A stretch of DNA of 64,000 bases from Toxonevra muliebris (GCA_963691655.1 OY829326.1:26214878-26278877); one strand, 5' to 3'; shown: positions 46,895 through 59,419, numbered from the stretch's first letter. The notes: generated from the sequence alone by a model not told the origin. Numbers and translations: made by a program.

Positions 46895-47405
46895 GGTTGT
46901 TGTTAAGAGGGGATGTTTTTATTTTTTTTTAATTTTATTAATATTTTAAAAATTATTATAAAATAATATAAAATAAAATAATATAAAATAAAATATAAAG
47001 TGAAATAAACTATATGGCAACCCTAGAAGTACTAATCAAAGCTCAAAAAGCACAAATGAAATAAATTGGTTTGTGTCCCGGCTTTGAATGATCAGAGCTT
47101 TCCGCTTTTAAGCTGCTGTCAGCTGTTATTTGACAGAAGCAATTTGAGTACTCACTCAGCTGATTTTTGTTTCTCTTGCGCCAAAAATTTTATTATATAT
47201 GTATCGTGAAACACAAATATTAAAATCACTTTTGTTTACTTTGGATGATGTTGATAGCGATCGTGTCACTGCTATTCGAAACACAATGCGTTCTCACACA
47301 CTTAAGCACACTTTAAAGATAGATTATTAAGTTGAACGTACTTTAACATGAAAAAGAATATGCGAGCAAAATTTTCACGTCCGTCCGTCTGTATACTAAA
47401 CTCTC
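46895..47405 (-). promoter_or_regulatory. putative 5' UTR and internal promoter of the R1-type element
   Basis: The region between ORF1 and the upstream GT tract. On the minus strand GGACGTG (47,382-47,376) resembles the downstream promoter element of insect non-LTR promoters, and counting 28 bases upstream falls at about 47,410, the edge of the CA tract. The inner part (46,920-46,995) is a TAAAA/TATAAAATAA-rich stretch. The assignment as element sequence is an inference from the flanking GT tracts. Confidence 0.4.
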
Positions 47406-47431
47406 TGTGTGTGTGTGTGTGTGTGTGTGTG
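47406..47431 (+). repeat. GT microsatellite at the 5' side of the R1-type element
   Basis: About 13 uninterrupted TG units. Joined to the tract at 42,342-42,355 they would form one longer GT microsatellite, the proposed pre-insertion target. Confidence 0.8.
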
Positions 47432-48116
47432 CATTTATATATTTGTTTACTTGATTGCTCTGTTGCTGTTCATTGTTTAACGATGCGCCATCATTTTCAA
47501 TGCGGAAAACAACAGCAACAGCCACTGAAATGTGTAGATAAATACTACATATTGTACATATGTATAGTATATACTACATAGTCTATATAAATGTATGTAC
47601 TTATTTCTGTAGATTTATTTCATCGTGTATAATATTCATTGTAGCAATTTATTTTGGCAAATATTTGTTAAAGGCACATACATAAGGCATTTTGTTGCTG
47701 TTGCTTTGTATGTGTTTAAGATTACCATAGAGTGTAATGACATATGTGGAGGAATCCTTGCCAGTTAGTTAGTATAATAAAATATTTGATTTAGTATTGA
47801 AATGTTTTTATTTTTGTTGACATTTTCTTGTGGTTTTCTTTTTGTAAAATCTCACAAATTGCAATTAAAATATCATCTGCAGTTATTACATATTAGTAAT
47901 ATTACGTATTATGGAGAATAAGTTTATGTTTATATTTCTGTCAAAGAAATGCCATTTTCTTTAGAAATTATATTTACTAAAATATTAAAAACAGAAAGTC
48001 TCCAACTTTCTTATATGGAATTGCAATTGATCAACATTTATGTAATATTGTTATGGTATAACTACTTTAAGATCACAACTAATAACACTGTTCTACAATT
48101 GGAAACTTTTGAAAAC
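47432..48116. other. non-coding stretch
   Basis: AT-rich. Contains TATGTA motifs. No gene seen. Confidence 0.5.
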
Positions 48117-49690
48117 GAGCAGAGACGGGGCAAATGCATTTAGGGTAACGGGGGGTCGCTGAGTCCGTGATCCGTTTTGCTCTGCAACGTCAAAAATTTT
48201 TTTTTTTTTGCCATCAAAATTTTTAAAATTGAAAAAACAAAAAAATTAAAAATGCAGTTCATATTTTTTTTCATCAAAACATCCATTTTTACCAAAAAAA
48301 AATTTTCGATTTTTTTTTATTTTTTAATTTTAAAAAGTTTTTTTTTTTTTAATTAATTTGTTTTTTCATAATTTTTTCGTCCTCGTTATCATCGTTCACT
48401 TTTATCTCGTTGTTAGTTTAACCCAGTAATGCCTAGCGGTGCCATATAGCACCTTGTCGCTGAGCCGTTCCTGAGCCAGGTTCAAAAAAAATGGTTTTCT
48501 CAAGTTACTTTCTTGATCTATTTACTTTAGTTCCCGCTCGTCCTTAATGGGTTAAAGCAATGATGGCCAAACACGTACTTAAGTCCAAAATAAGCTTTAA
48601 ACTCTTTTTTCATATCGTATACGAATACGTATACACATACGCCAAATCAATTCTCAGGCGACGATACGTATGTAAGAATGCGATATAGATGTTCAGTACG
48701 TAATTAGAGAAAGAAAGCAACAACAACAGCTTAACTTGTACCGATTTTAGAATGTTTAAAAGCCACTGCGTTTGCAAAACTACGTCTCCACAAACATGCC
48801 TTCGTCTTCGCTGAAAAATGCCGTTGCAATGATCAAAGGCAGATCAGTATAAAAGTTTGACTTTAATTTAATGTGTTCTTGATCAATTAAATCCTTAAAA
48901 TTAATTTAAATTTTGTTGTTAAATTTCGAAGCAAGCTTGAAGTAGGCTGTCACCAGTTTTAGTTTTGTACAAACTATTTGTTTTACTATTAGTGTTTTGA
49001 GAATCGCGAATGTGTGCAAAAATGAAATCCAGCGTGTATGAACCTAAAATAAAACATCTTCGGACAAATTATGAATAAAATTTAAAATTTAAAAATAAAT
49101 CATTCTGTTGTCAAAAACTATGTTCATAGGTACTTTTTTATTTTATATTATATATTTATCTACAATGTTTTCAAAAATGAATACGTGAACGTGTCAAAAA
49201 GGAAACAACATTATATAAATTTATTTGTAGGTATACACAAAGAAATTCTTAGGATTTAATTGTTCAAGAACACAAAGTAGATAGATCAAAAAAGTAACTT
49301 GAGAAAAAAAATATTTTTGAACCTGTCTCAAAAACGGCTCAGCGACAAGGTGCTATATGGCACCGCTAGGCATTACTGGGTTAAGCTAACAACGAGATAA
49401 AAGTGAACGATGATAACGAGGATGAAAAAAATTACGAAAAAATTAATTAATTAAAAATTTTTTTTTTTTAAATTTAAAGGTGAAAATTAAAAAAAATCGA
49501 AAAATTTTTTTTTGTAAAAATGGATGTTTGATGAAAAAAATATGAACTGCATTATTAATTTTTTTGTTTTTTCAATTTTAAAAATTTTGATGTCAATAAA
49601 AAAAATTGTGACGTAGCAGAGCAAAACGGACCACGGATTTGGACTCAGCGACCCCCCATTACCCTAAGCACACTTGTCCCGTCTCTGCTC
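48117..49690. mobile_element. long inverted-repeat (foldback) element
   Basis: The left arm 48,117-48,529 (begins GAGCAGAGACGGGGCAAATG) is the inverted counterpart of 49,274-49,690 (other strand begins GAGCAGAGACGGGACAAGTG). The arms are about 415 bp with scattered differences and small indels in T/A runs. Recognisable blocks are GGGGGGTCGCTGAGTCC, TCCGTTTTGCTCTGC and CTCGTTATCATCGTTCACTT. The spacer 48,530-49,273 is non-coding and carries an arm of the palindrome family seen at 4,469. No clear target duplication at the outer ends. Superfamily unassigned. Confidence 0.85.
48418..49384. mobile_element. TTAA-flanked inner element, possibly piggyBac-like, at the centre of the foldback
   Basis: TTAACCCAGTAATGCCTAGC at 48,418 and the same sequence on the other strand ending at 49,384 are exact inverted ends with TTAA and a CCC start, as in piggyBac-type elements. 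Outside them the sequence reads CGTTGTTAG(T) and (G)CTAACAACG. Removing the inner 963 bp and one TTAA would leave a palindrome centred on TTAA. The interior is non-coding. Confidence 0.55.
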
Positions 49691-51644
49691 ATTTTTGGCT
49701 GTTGAACAGTGTAATCATAGAAATAGAAATCATAGAAATTATTAACTTAATACCTGAATCCTTTCATGCTTTTATATGCAAGAACCAGTACAGAAAATTG
49801 GAAAATTATTCAATATATTTAAGACAGGTTAGGTGTGATTTTGCCAAAACGAAACTAGTATTCAAGGACAAGTTTGGAACTCTTATATGAAGTTAAAAAA
49901 AAAAGATAGGTTTTTTTTTTGAGTCTAAGTGAGACGACAGAGTTGGTGCTGATATTTTCCGCGAAATGCCCGGTGTAAATATGCAAATTATCTACACTTA
50001 ATGAGATATCTACAAGACATCGAAATCTCTCAAAAAGACTAGAAAGTGCTGTAGTAATGAGATAGAATAGAAAACTACCCAGCTTTGGATCATGCATGAA
50101 AAAAAATCCAGTTTCCGTTTATGGAAAAAACTCGACTGATATTCAGATATTACTTTGAATCTTAAAATGCACTCTTTGATTCAAATGGTCTGAAAGAGAA
50201 GGGGAAGCAAGACGGAACAATTAAAAATCTAATTTCTAATTTGAAATCAGTACATTTAAAATGGCTTTCCGTTAAAAGTTCAATCCAGAAATCCTGAGTC
50301 TAGCTTAATGCAAATAGAATAATTATGGCAAATATCAACTGGAGAAAAGGGAGAAAATATTATTCTCTAGAAGTTACCTAGGGAAGGCTGAAGTTTTTTT
50401 TTTTTTGACACTATCAGCCTATGGCATTGTTGCTAGTGCTGTGATTTTACGTTTTTTTACGATTATATTACTTTTAAATAAATAAATAAATTTCCTTTGA
50501 CTAAAATAGTTTAATGATTCTTTATGTGGTATCTATTGAGGTCTACTGATTAATTATTTTAGAAAAACTGTATGAAATTTATTGTAGAGCTTAATATAGC
50601 TTAAATATGGAAAAAACTCAGTTTTGCCAAAATTTTTCTCAAAACAAAAGGTTGACGTAGTATTTTAACTAAGTATGACACATAAATTTTATATTTTGTA
50701 AATGCAATTTAAAAGCCATTATATGTAAATATATCAACAGTAAATACTTTGAGAAAAAGTTTGTAAATGCAATTTCGACGAATTTTTAAGTTAACGAATT
50801 GATGTACACTGTAGCACGTAATGGCTGGATGTGGAGGTTTACGGAAGTAAGGGGAAGACAAGATAGTATGAAAGAGAAAAAGTAGAGAAAATCAGCAGAT
50901 ACCAAAGCTTTCAATCACAATATTACTATAGTGTTTTTATCTTAACTCCCTTTTTGTGCTCTCTTTTACATTTACTTACTCTCCACATAAATGAGTATAT
51001 ATTTGTTTCGTACTCGTACACACACATGGAAGTATGATCGTTAAGTTGAACGGGACTCTTTGTACTATTCATATGCTTAACGACGTTTTGATGTTCTCTA
51101 CTCTCTGCTCTCATTTTAAACATGGCGATATGTTTTGAAGTAAACATTACCAACAATACTAAAGGAAGTAAGACAATGGAAATTGAAAAACATTTATTTT
51201 TACAAAATTACTCAGAGAACTGATTGCAATGAGTGTCAAGAGTAATGTCCGTATCTTTTAAACTATGTTGTTGTTTTATGATGCATATGCATATACCAGC
51301 GGTGGTCTCCTATATACACACACAAATATCGACTGAGATATTTTTCAATGGAAATAAGCTCTGTAAATGTTAAATTTATTATACGTGCTATTCTTTGATT
51401 TACGGTGGCTTATGCACACAGCAATACAAACTTCGCAGTTGACCGCAGGCAGCTAAAGTGTACATCCCTGTGTTGATCCAATAAACAAGCCGATAATCAT
51501 AGCATAGAGCAAAAACATGAGAAAGAAAACACAAATATTTTTTTAATGTGTTGTTGTTTTTTGGTATGTAGAAATTTTTCGAAATTCTCGTATCGTAAAC
51601 TTACGCTAATTCACTATAGTTTGCTGACCTCGAGGTAGTTATTG
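49691..51644. other. non-coding stretch
   Basis: Short unidentified frames (49,639-49,890 plus; 49,855-50,097 and 50,926-51,156 minus). The last lies in a dispersed repeat shared with 24,326-24,420. No gene called. Confidence 0.5.
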
Positions 51645-51647
51645 TTA

Positions 51648-51726
51648 TGCTTGGTTTTCACTATGTCACATTCAATCAAATTTGCCCGCATGTTGGCATT
51701 GAATTTGACATAGTGAAATCCAGGCA
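51648..51726. mobile_element. 79-bp TTA-flanked miniature element, copy 2
   Basis: Ends TGCTTGGTTTTCACTATGTC and, on the other strand, TGCCTGGATTTCACTATGTC, flanked on both sides by TTA (51,645-51,647 and 51,727-51,729). Same family as 2,151-2,239. Confidence 0.75.
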
Positions 51727-51729
51727 TTA

Positions 51730-54043
51730 GTTGTCTACGCGTCAAAGTTACATATCCGTATTTCCGTATTTAAATTTTTCAGTCTTTTGAATCACCTAGA
51801 TTTAAATATCGTACTCTATTCAGTGGTCAACTATGTAAGACCATTGGACTTAAAGCGACGGAAATAGCATATTATAAAGTACTAAGCACACTTCGCTTGT
51901 GAAGGGGGGAAAAATCTATTTTACGCTCTCCTGTAAAATATATATTTTGTGGATTAATACGCTTATATAATTTTCCTTCAAATGTATTGATTAATCTATA
52001 TAGAGAGAGAGAAAGAGTGAGAGAAAGAAAGTTTTCAACTGTTTCTGTGATTAAAATTTAATCAAAAAATCCAGCAACAATTGAGAGCAAATCATGGGAT
52101 ATTAATTCACTATCGATAGGTTAAGAAAGTTTATTCAATAAAAAATTATATTTATCTTTTTTTTATTGTCGTAAACAAATTTTCTTAATGGTTCTTTGAC
52201 TCATCAGACTTAACATATTTCAATTTCTAACAATCTAGCGTTTTTATGCTGCAAAGATTAGGAAAAACTTAAAAATTTTCTTTACAACAATATAATAGTA
52301 TTATGCCGGTTCTTAGGCAGATAGATACCTATTCCAAAAAATATATGCAAATCAAAACACATCGCAAAAAGGAAGTAAAAATATTTACACTCCCTTCCAA
52401 ATGTATGAGTAAATGTGTATATGTACAATGTACGGCTGCAACGAGCTAAAACAAAAGCAATTGCAAAACGTAATAGAAATAAGAAACAATAACAAAAAAA
52501 ACATCATCATCAACAACAACAATAAAGACAGCAGCAGCATTAAAGGCAGAAAAAAAACAAATAACAACAAAATCTACTAAAACAAGAAGAAAAACAACAG
52601 CAACAGCTAAACGAAATGAATGTGCTATGTCTGAAGAGAAAAGGATAGTACTTAATGACACATTCATTCTAAATGCTTCCCTTTTAAATCTGTGTGCCTG
52701 TCTCGTTGTACTTGAATGAATGTATGTGTGTAAAAATACATATATATATACAAGGTACATATGCATATGTATATGAGTATAAGTAGCTTATAAACGTGTT
52801 AGTGTATGTTTTAGAATCCTTTGTTAAATATGAGTGTGTATATTGCATTTACATACATACATACACACGTACATACAAACATCAATGATTTTTGTATAAT
52901 AATGCTAATTTATTCACTCGAACAATTGAAGCTATAAAGAGATTATATAAAGCATACTTACATACATACACACACACGTACATACTCATACATTTATACT
53001 TATACATGTCTAAAAACAAATGTTCTCATATCATTTTACTTTTGTGTACTTTTGTGCTTTTATAAAATCTTCTTATGCAAAAGTATTCAATTATTTTTTG
53101 TTATTGTTTTTTTACACTGTATACACACATGTGTGTGTATGCATATGCAGATACACGCATACATTCTTAATATTTTTGCATTCCAACACATTTTCGAATG
53201 ATATTATTTTCTTGTTGAGTTATTCTCGTGTATACATACATACTTTAAATATCTATGTAGTGTAGTTCAAAATTATTTTCTCAAGTTAGCATTAATTTTA
53301 ATTGTAATTGATATTATTACAACTAGTGTAAGACACAAATACAAGCGAAGCATAAATTTATATGAACATGTATGTATGTATGCATGTATATGTTTTTTTG
53401 TATTTGTAAGTTTGTTTGCAATAAAAGCAATAATACTTTTCCAAGAACTTTCATATTTATATAAATTAATGCATATTCACTTTCACATCCTTACAATCAG
53501 TTTGTGCGTGTATGCGTGTGTGTGTGTCTGTGTGTGTGCTTGTGCATATAAATACATGTATCTTAAGTGTTATTCTACTTGACATCAGATAAGTTTGCAT
53601 ACCTAACGATATACACTTGTATCTTGTATACAACAACAAGAACTTATATCATCTTGAATTTTAATTAAACTAAATAAGTAAAAGATAGTCTTAGATATTT
53701 GTGCTTGATTTTTGAAGGGATTTGTTTTTCAACTTAATTGCTTATTTAGATTTTCTTGGATATATCAAATTTTGAAAATTTTATTTAATTTACAAACACA
53801 ACATCTACTTCATTGAAGAGGATTTTAAGATAATTCTACACAATACTCGTACTAATAAACCTATCAATTAAAGGTAAGTGATATTACTTACAAGTATTTC
53901 ATAGCTATGGGTATAAGAACTAATGAAGAAACTTTATGAAGAAGGAAATAAATTATTGAAAATAGAGGAAGATTCTTAAAGAAGGAAGAAAACTGATTAA
54001 AATTGGCAGAAAATTGACAAAGAAGAGTTGTAATTGTAATTGT
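51730..54043. other. non-coding stretch with TACA, CA and GT tracts
   Basis: GA tract at 52,001-52,028, CAACAA stretch at 52,510-52,530, (CATA)n at 52,850-52,990 and GT tracts near 53,128 and 53,516-53,540. Frames here are simple-sequence artefacts. Confidence 0.5.
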
Positions 54044-54156
54044 AAGAAAAGAAAAGAAAAGAAGAGAAAAGAAAAGAAGAGAAAAGAAAAGAAAAGAAAA
54101 GAAAAGAAAAGAAAAGAAAAGAAAAGAAAAGAAAAGAAAAGAAAAGAAAAGAAAAG
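54044..54156 (+). repeat. (GAAAA)n microsatellite
   Basis: About 20 GAAAA units with two GAGAA interruptions, embedded in a longer purine-rich zone (53,920-54,400). It creates repetitive FFSFL frames on the minus strand that are not genes. Confidence 0.95.
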
Positions 54157-54633
54157 GAAACTGTTGAAGCAAGAAGAAAATTGAAGGTGAAAAGAATTGA
54201 TGAAGAAAGAAGAAAACTTTTGAAATAAAGAGAAAATTGAAGAAGGAACAATGAATTGATGAAGTAAGGTAGAAACTGATGAAAAAGAGGAAATATTCAA
54301 GAAGAAAAAAATAAATGTCGAAAAAGGAATAAAATTTATGAAGAAAGAAGAAAATGTTGAAGCAGAGAAAAAATCTAAGAAAAAGGGGAGAAAGTTATTT
54401 GAATAGTGAGGTTTGACAGGTTGGAGAAGTTCCTTTGATATCAAGTTGAGAATCACAAATTTCTCAAATTGATAACTAAGAAAATCACCATATAAAAAAT
54501 GTGCCTTTTAAGTTGAGAAGACTATAATTGGACTTTTGATGTGCATTTGAGAGTTAACGTTGGAGATTTGAGAAAGGTATTTGACCTCAAATCTACCTCA
54601 AGTTGATATCAAACAATAATGTTTATTGGGTAA

Positions 54634-55535
54634 TCTTTATATATATAATCGTAGAGTTTTGTGTGTATGCCATCGTGTAACTTCTGAACAACTAGACAGA
54701 TTGAAATCATATTTCCAGAATATATTTTCTTAGGGGGGAGGATGGTTCATAGCTATTCATAATGGCTTTTAGTAAAGTAGGCGTGGCATCTCCTATACAA
54801 TCCTAATAGTTGTTTGGGTATATCTCAAAAACCATTAATAGCACGCTATAGAAACTTGGAACAATAACGAGAATTGACAATGCTATGGTATAACAAAAAT
54901 ATAGGTGGGATTGACAAAGGGGGTGTGGGGTGTGGGGGTGTTACCATATAACCTGAATTTCCATTATGAGATATCTTTGACCATTTAGGGTACGGTACTA
55001 AAATTTAAATTCTTGCAGTTTATTGAATTAGTGGGTGTGGTACCATGCTTTACTTTTATTTACTATTACTAGTTATACTACTATTTTTTTACTACTTTTC
55101 TACTACTTTTTTCTACAATTTCGACTACTTTTTCAACTAATATTTTGTACTACTTGTTCAACCAATATTATCTACTACTATTTTAGTACTTTTTTCAACT
55201 ACTTTTTTAATACATTTTTACATATTTTCTACCACTACTGATTACTATTTTTCACAACTATTTTTTAGTATTTTTTACAGTTTTTACTACTACTATTTTT
55301 TACTATTACTTCTACCTCTCTTTCTACTCCATTTTTACTATTTTTCTACTACTATGTTTGACTATTTTTCTACTACTTTTTCTGCTACCTTTTTACTACT
55401 TCTTTACAGAAATTTGTAATACAATTTTCTATTCTTTTTCCTACTACCTTTTCTACTACTATTTCTACTACTATTTTCTCCCACTTTTTTGCTGCTACTT
55501 TTTACTACTTTTTCCATTTTTTTCTACTATTTGAA
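54634..55535 (+). mobile_element. Helitron-like repeat, copy 1 (3' end not preserved)
   Basis: Begins TCTTTATATATATAATCGTA after an A and aligns with copy 2 through ATAATCGTAGAGTTTTGTG, TGTAACTTCTGA, CATAGCTATTCATAA, GGGTATATCTCAA, AAAAATAT.GGTGGG and TTGACAAAGGGGGTGTG. It then runs into a long degenerate (TAC/CTA-T)n zone (55,050-55,535). The CTAG end seen in copy 2 is absent. Confidence 0.6.
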
Positions 55536-55706
55536 TATAGAGCATCCTGAAATATTGTTTTTATAATTCAACTGAACCATAATAAAATTGTTCAACAAAA
55601 AAATACACTTAAAAGTTATTCCTTTTTACTAATAATTGCTGTAATTTCTAGCTTACTGTTGAATAACCACGTTAGCATCGACTGGGTTAATATCATCCGC
55701 ATCATT

Positions 55707-56256
55707 TCTTTATATACATAAATAATCGTAGAGTTTTGTGTTTTTGTTTGTAATTGTGTAACTTCTGACCAATAAAAATCATATTTACAGAATATGTTTG
55801 CTTTGACAAGAAGATGAAACATAGCTATTCATAAAGGCTTTTAGGAAAGTGGGCGTGTCACCTTCCATACAATCTAAATATTTTTTTGGGTATATCTCAA
55901 GAATCATTTATTTCACAGTACAGAAATTTGGTACAAGAACGTGAATTAAAAATTCCATGCTACAACAAAAATATGGGTGGGTTGACAAAGGGGGTGTGAC
56001 ACCTTCTATATACCCTGAATATTCATTACGGGATATCTTAGTATGGAAGTATTATTTTTTAATACCGGATTTAAAAAATTCTCTCAGTGGGTTAGTGGGT
56101 GCACCATGCTCTACTTCTATTTTCTACTACTCCATTTTATTTTTTTTAAACATTTTCTTCTTATATTCGACTACTTTTTAACTACTTAATCTACTTATAC
56201 TTTCTACCACTTCTTCTTCGTAGAAAGGGCAGAACAACGTCTGACGGGTCAGCTAG
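55707..56256 (+). mobile_element. Helitron-like non-autonomous element, copy 2
   Basis: Starts with TC (TCTTTATATACATAAATAAT) and ends GACGGGTCAGCTAG followed by T. TC...CTAG with a 3'-flanking T is the Helitron terminal pattern. Immediately before CTAG, CTGACGGGTCAG can fold as a short hairpin, as expected near a Helitron 3' end. No Rep/helicase coding. It shares its body with copy 1, about 1 kb upstream. Confidence 0.7.
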
Positions 56257-56257
56257 T

Positions 56258-59200
56258 CATTCAATAAAATAACTTTCAAACTTATTGGTTGGCACCTGGT
56301 TTTGCTTCTTTCTGTAATGAAACATTTTGGATTATTTATCCGTGACCTTTTACCAGAAGCTAGTAAGATTTGGGATGTTTACACTATATTAAATGAAAGA
56401 TTTAATGTTTTATTAGCAAAAGTCTTTAGCAATGGATGACCATTTCATAATTGTATCGAACAGTTTTCCAAAAATCATGGAAACTGAAACACCATCTTTT
56501 TTTGAATTACCCTGGAATCATGAGGACAATTGTTTGCTTTTGATCAATGCGATTTGAAACTAAACATAGGGAAGAGAACAAAATATTCTATAACTCTTCA
56601 ATTATTGCTGACTTTTGATATCAAAAGTATTATTATGTTTAGTAAAAACTCATTTCCAATTTGATGATTTACAAAATCACACTGTAAAAATTGATTTGAA
56701 ACCCCAATAATATTAACTGTATTGTAAAGTAAAATGTGCGCATTCATTCGTAAATTTTATTGATTCATTCTGGATATTATAAATTAAACTCAAGGGAATT
56801 ATTGTTTGATAGTAATCAATTATTACAGTTTTTCATTTATATACTATCCGGGCAAGATGGGGAAAACTGTAATTATTATCAGAAATCCAATGAATTATTA
56901 CAGAATATTACAGTATAGTCAAAGCGAAAGAGGCTATAGTGTGAGAGAGTAAATGTGAGCTGTTGTATATTCAAGAGAATAAAGAAGAAAGTATTCCTTA
57001 TTTTTTCATTTGATTTTCCAACAAAAACAGAATACAGTTTAAATTTGAAGGTTCAAAAAAAGACACTTCTCTGTAATATCAACAAATTACAATTATGTGC
57101 AAACATGAAAATGATTTAAGGCATCAACATAATAAAAACATGAATACCAAAATCTCATTTACCAAATATGGTGCAAAATATAAAAAATTATTATTCATGT
57201 ACATACTTACATTAAAAAATGTGTTAATAATACTTAATAAAAATGACCGTGTTTATGTATCTATATGTAAATTTAGTTAGTACGTATGAAATTCATTTGT
57301 GAAACAAAATTAAAATAAGAGATTTGTTTTTTTTTATATGTTTTTATGTGTAAATTTTGTAAAATTAATTTCACTTAGGCTCCAGCTTCAATTTCAGCAA
57401 AGACACACACAAATGACACAACATTATGCAAACAGTTTGCAAACAATTTGCGTTAAATGAAGACACCCCAGAAAATTGTGGTTCATTTTTCATATTTAGG
57501 CAAAATGGTATTCACTCAAATAAATGATGTAGTAAATGACTTAAATCAAATTTTGTTCTTGTAGCACATAGAGAAAATGTAGAAAGAGAACAAAAAAAAA
57601 AAACAATAAAACATACAATAAAAAACTCCCAAAAGGACACTCTGCAGATGAAGAAGTAGAAATGACAATAAAATCAGCACGCAGGACATAACATACAAAA
57701 ACAACAATAATACTAACACTGCCCTCTCTTTCTTTCTTCCTTTCTCTCTTTTTTTTTACACTGCTCTATCGCTTCTTCATCTTGCTGCCTTAGTTCACAG
57801 CTCAGCTCTGAACTCATTTGAGTAAAGAATGTCGCTAAATTAAGCCACAATGTGTTTTATTATTTTTTTTTTTTTATTTTCCGTCATCACTTGGTGTGAG
57901 ATTTGCAGGAAGAAAAATATACATTAAATAAAATTCAACAACATTTACGCAGGCATAATGAAATGAAAATAAGGCAAGCATTATTCATGTGACCTCGACG
58001 CGTAACGGTACAAACACACACACACGCACACGCAAGCTCCCTTATACATAACAATAGCAAGCAATAACAATTTGATGGTATAAGGCGAGAGGTCGGCTAT
58101 TCTTCTTCGAGAGAGGAAGAGCGCTGCAGCGAGCAAGCGAACGCTAACTACACACGCACACACACAAAAAAATACACACGCACACACACAAAAAAAAAAA
58201 CAAAACAAAAAGCGCAGCGTAAGGACAATAATGTGTCATGTTGACTTGAGGCGACTTTTGGCGAATGAATACATAAATAATGTTGACTTCCTTCTTTTGT
58301 TCTCTTTTGTTTTTGTTTTGTTTTTTGTGCTTTGTTTCATTTTTTTTTTGCTTTGTAGTTGTTGTACACTTGTGGCCTATTAGCTATTGAATTAGTGGAC
58401 ATTTAAATCATTTTTTGCGTGTATATGTGTTTGAATTCATGTTTGCGCAATATGACTATGAATAATATTTGCATGTGTACGCTATGAATTATGATGCCAC
58501 AAAAATTTGTACAAAAAAAAGTTTTACAACATTTTGGTAATACTTAACTGGTAATGAAAACTTTGGTTTAGTTTTATAATGAAAAAAAAAAAATCTAAAA
58601 TCACATAAATCCTCAACGCATACACAACTTTTCACACAAAAAAAAATATTTGTAAAATTATATAAACTTAAATTGAAACATAAAACAAAACCTCAAAACT
58701 TAAACCATAAATGTTCAAGCTGCAAAACATAAATCTCAATGAGACGTGAGAGAAAAAAAATGCACGGAGTATAAGGAGTTGTAGACCAATAATGCTAGAG
58801 GATCACATTTTTTGTAATATTTGTACAATGATAAATGAAACAAAAAGTTTGTTACTAATTTTCACAACTTGTCAGATTTTTAATACATTCTGAAACACTT
58901 GTAGAAAAAACGCGAGAATATAAAATATTTTTGAGTAGTTTACTTTTTCTCTCTTTGTCTCTTTTGCTCTTGCAGGCACTTCACTCTCAAAGCTCATGCT
59001 AGTCATGGCAGACATAGAGTCATATATGAATTGCTTATGCTCGTGAAGACATGCTGTTCTCCCCGAGAAAACAAAAAAATATATGTAATTTATGTGCTCT
59101 TAATGTGTGCTTAAAAATCGGAAAAGAAATATCTAATCTCTAAAGGGAATAAAGATTTTATGAAAAAAAAAATTACGATAAACTGCAGATAGTGTATACC

Positions 59201-59411
59201 ATAGAGATGTGTTGTTTTCCTATGGTGATTTTGCCTCTTCGATTTGTACAAATTTATGAGATGAGCTGTCATAATCGGAACAATTTAAACATGGAACATT
59301 CATCTTTGCGCCGATTTTTATTTTATCTCTCTATCTCTCGCTTCCACACAGGTTTTCATGCTTGCCTCTCAAAGAGCGATGTACTTCGTTTTCCTCATTC
59401 GGATTCATCGA
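56258..59411. other. long non-coding stretch with CA and poly(T) tracts
   Basis: CA/CG-CA tracts at 58,014-58,032 and 58,151-58,190, CT tract near 57,722-57,750 and T runs near 57,862 and 58,338. The 112-codon plus-strand frame at 59,192-59,530 is unidentified and runs into the hAT remnant. No gene called. Confidence 0.5.
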
Positions 59412-59419
59412 CCGATTAT

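Larger units (their letters stand above)
42356..47405 (-). mobile_element. R1-clade non-LTR retrotransposon, nearly full length, in a GT/CA microsatellite
   Basis: Minus-strand element with ORF1 (46,894-45,542), overlapping ORF2 (45,549-42,555, one frameshift), a 3' UTR of about 180 bp (42,554-42,375) and a poly(A) tail of 19 A (42,374-42,356). The tail joins (CA)7. The 5' limit is inferred: the next GT tract on the plus strand starts at 47,406, giving a 5' UTR of about 510 bp and a total of about 5.05 kb, a usual size for the R1 clade. Some R1-clade families (for example Mino and Waldo) are known to insert in AC-type repeats, which fits. The AT-rich stretch 46,920-46,995 is an alternative 5' edge if the copy is 5'-truncated. 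Confidence 0.8.

Noticed and set aside
53953..54456. Three overlapping minus-strand frames with FFSFL repeats
   Set aside because: Translation of the (GAAAA)n microsatellite.
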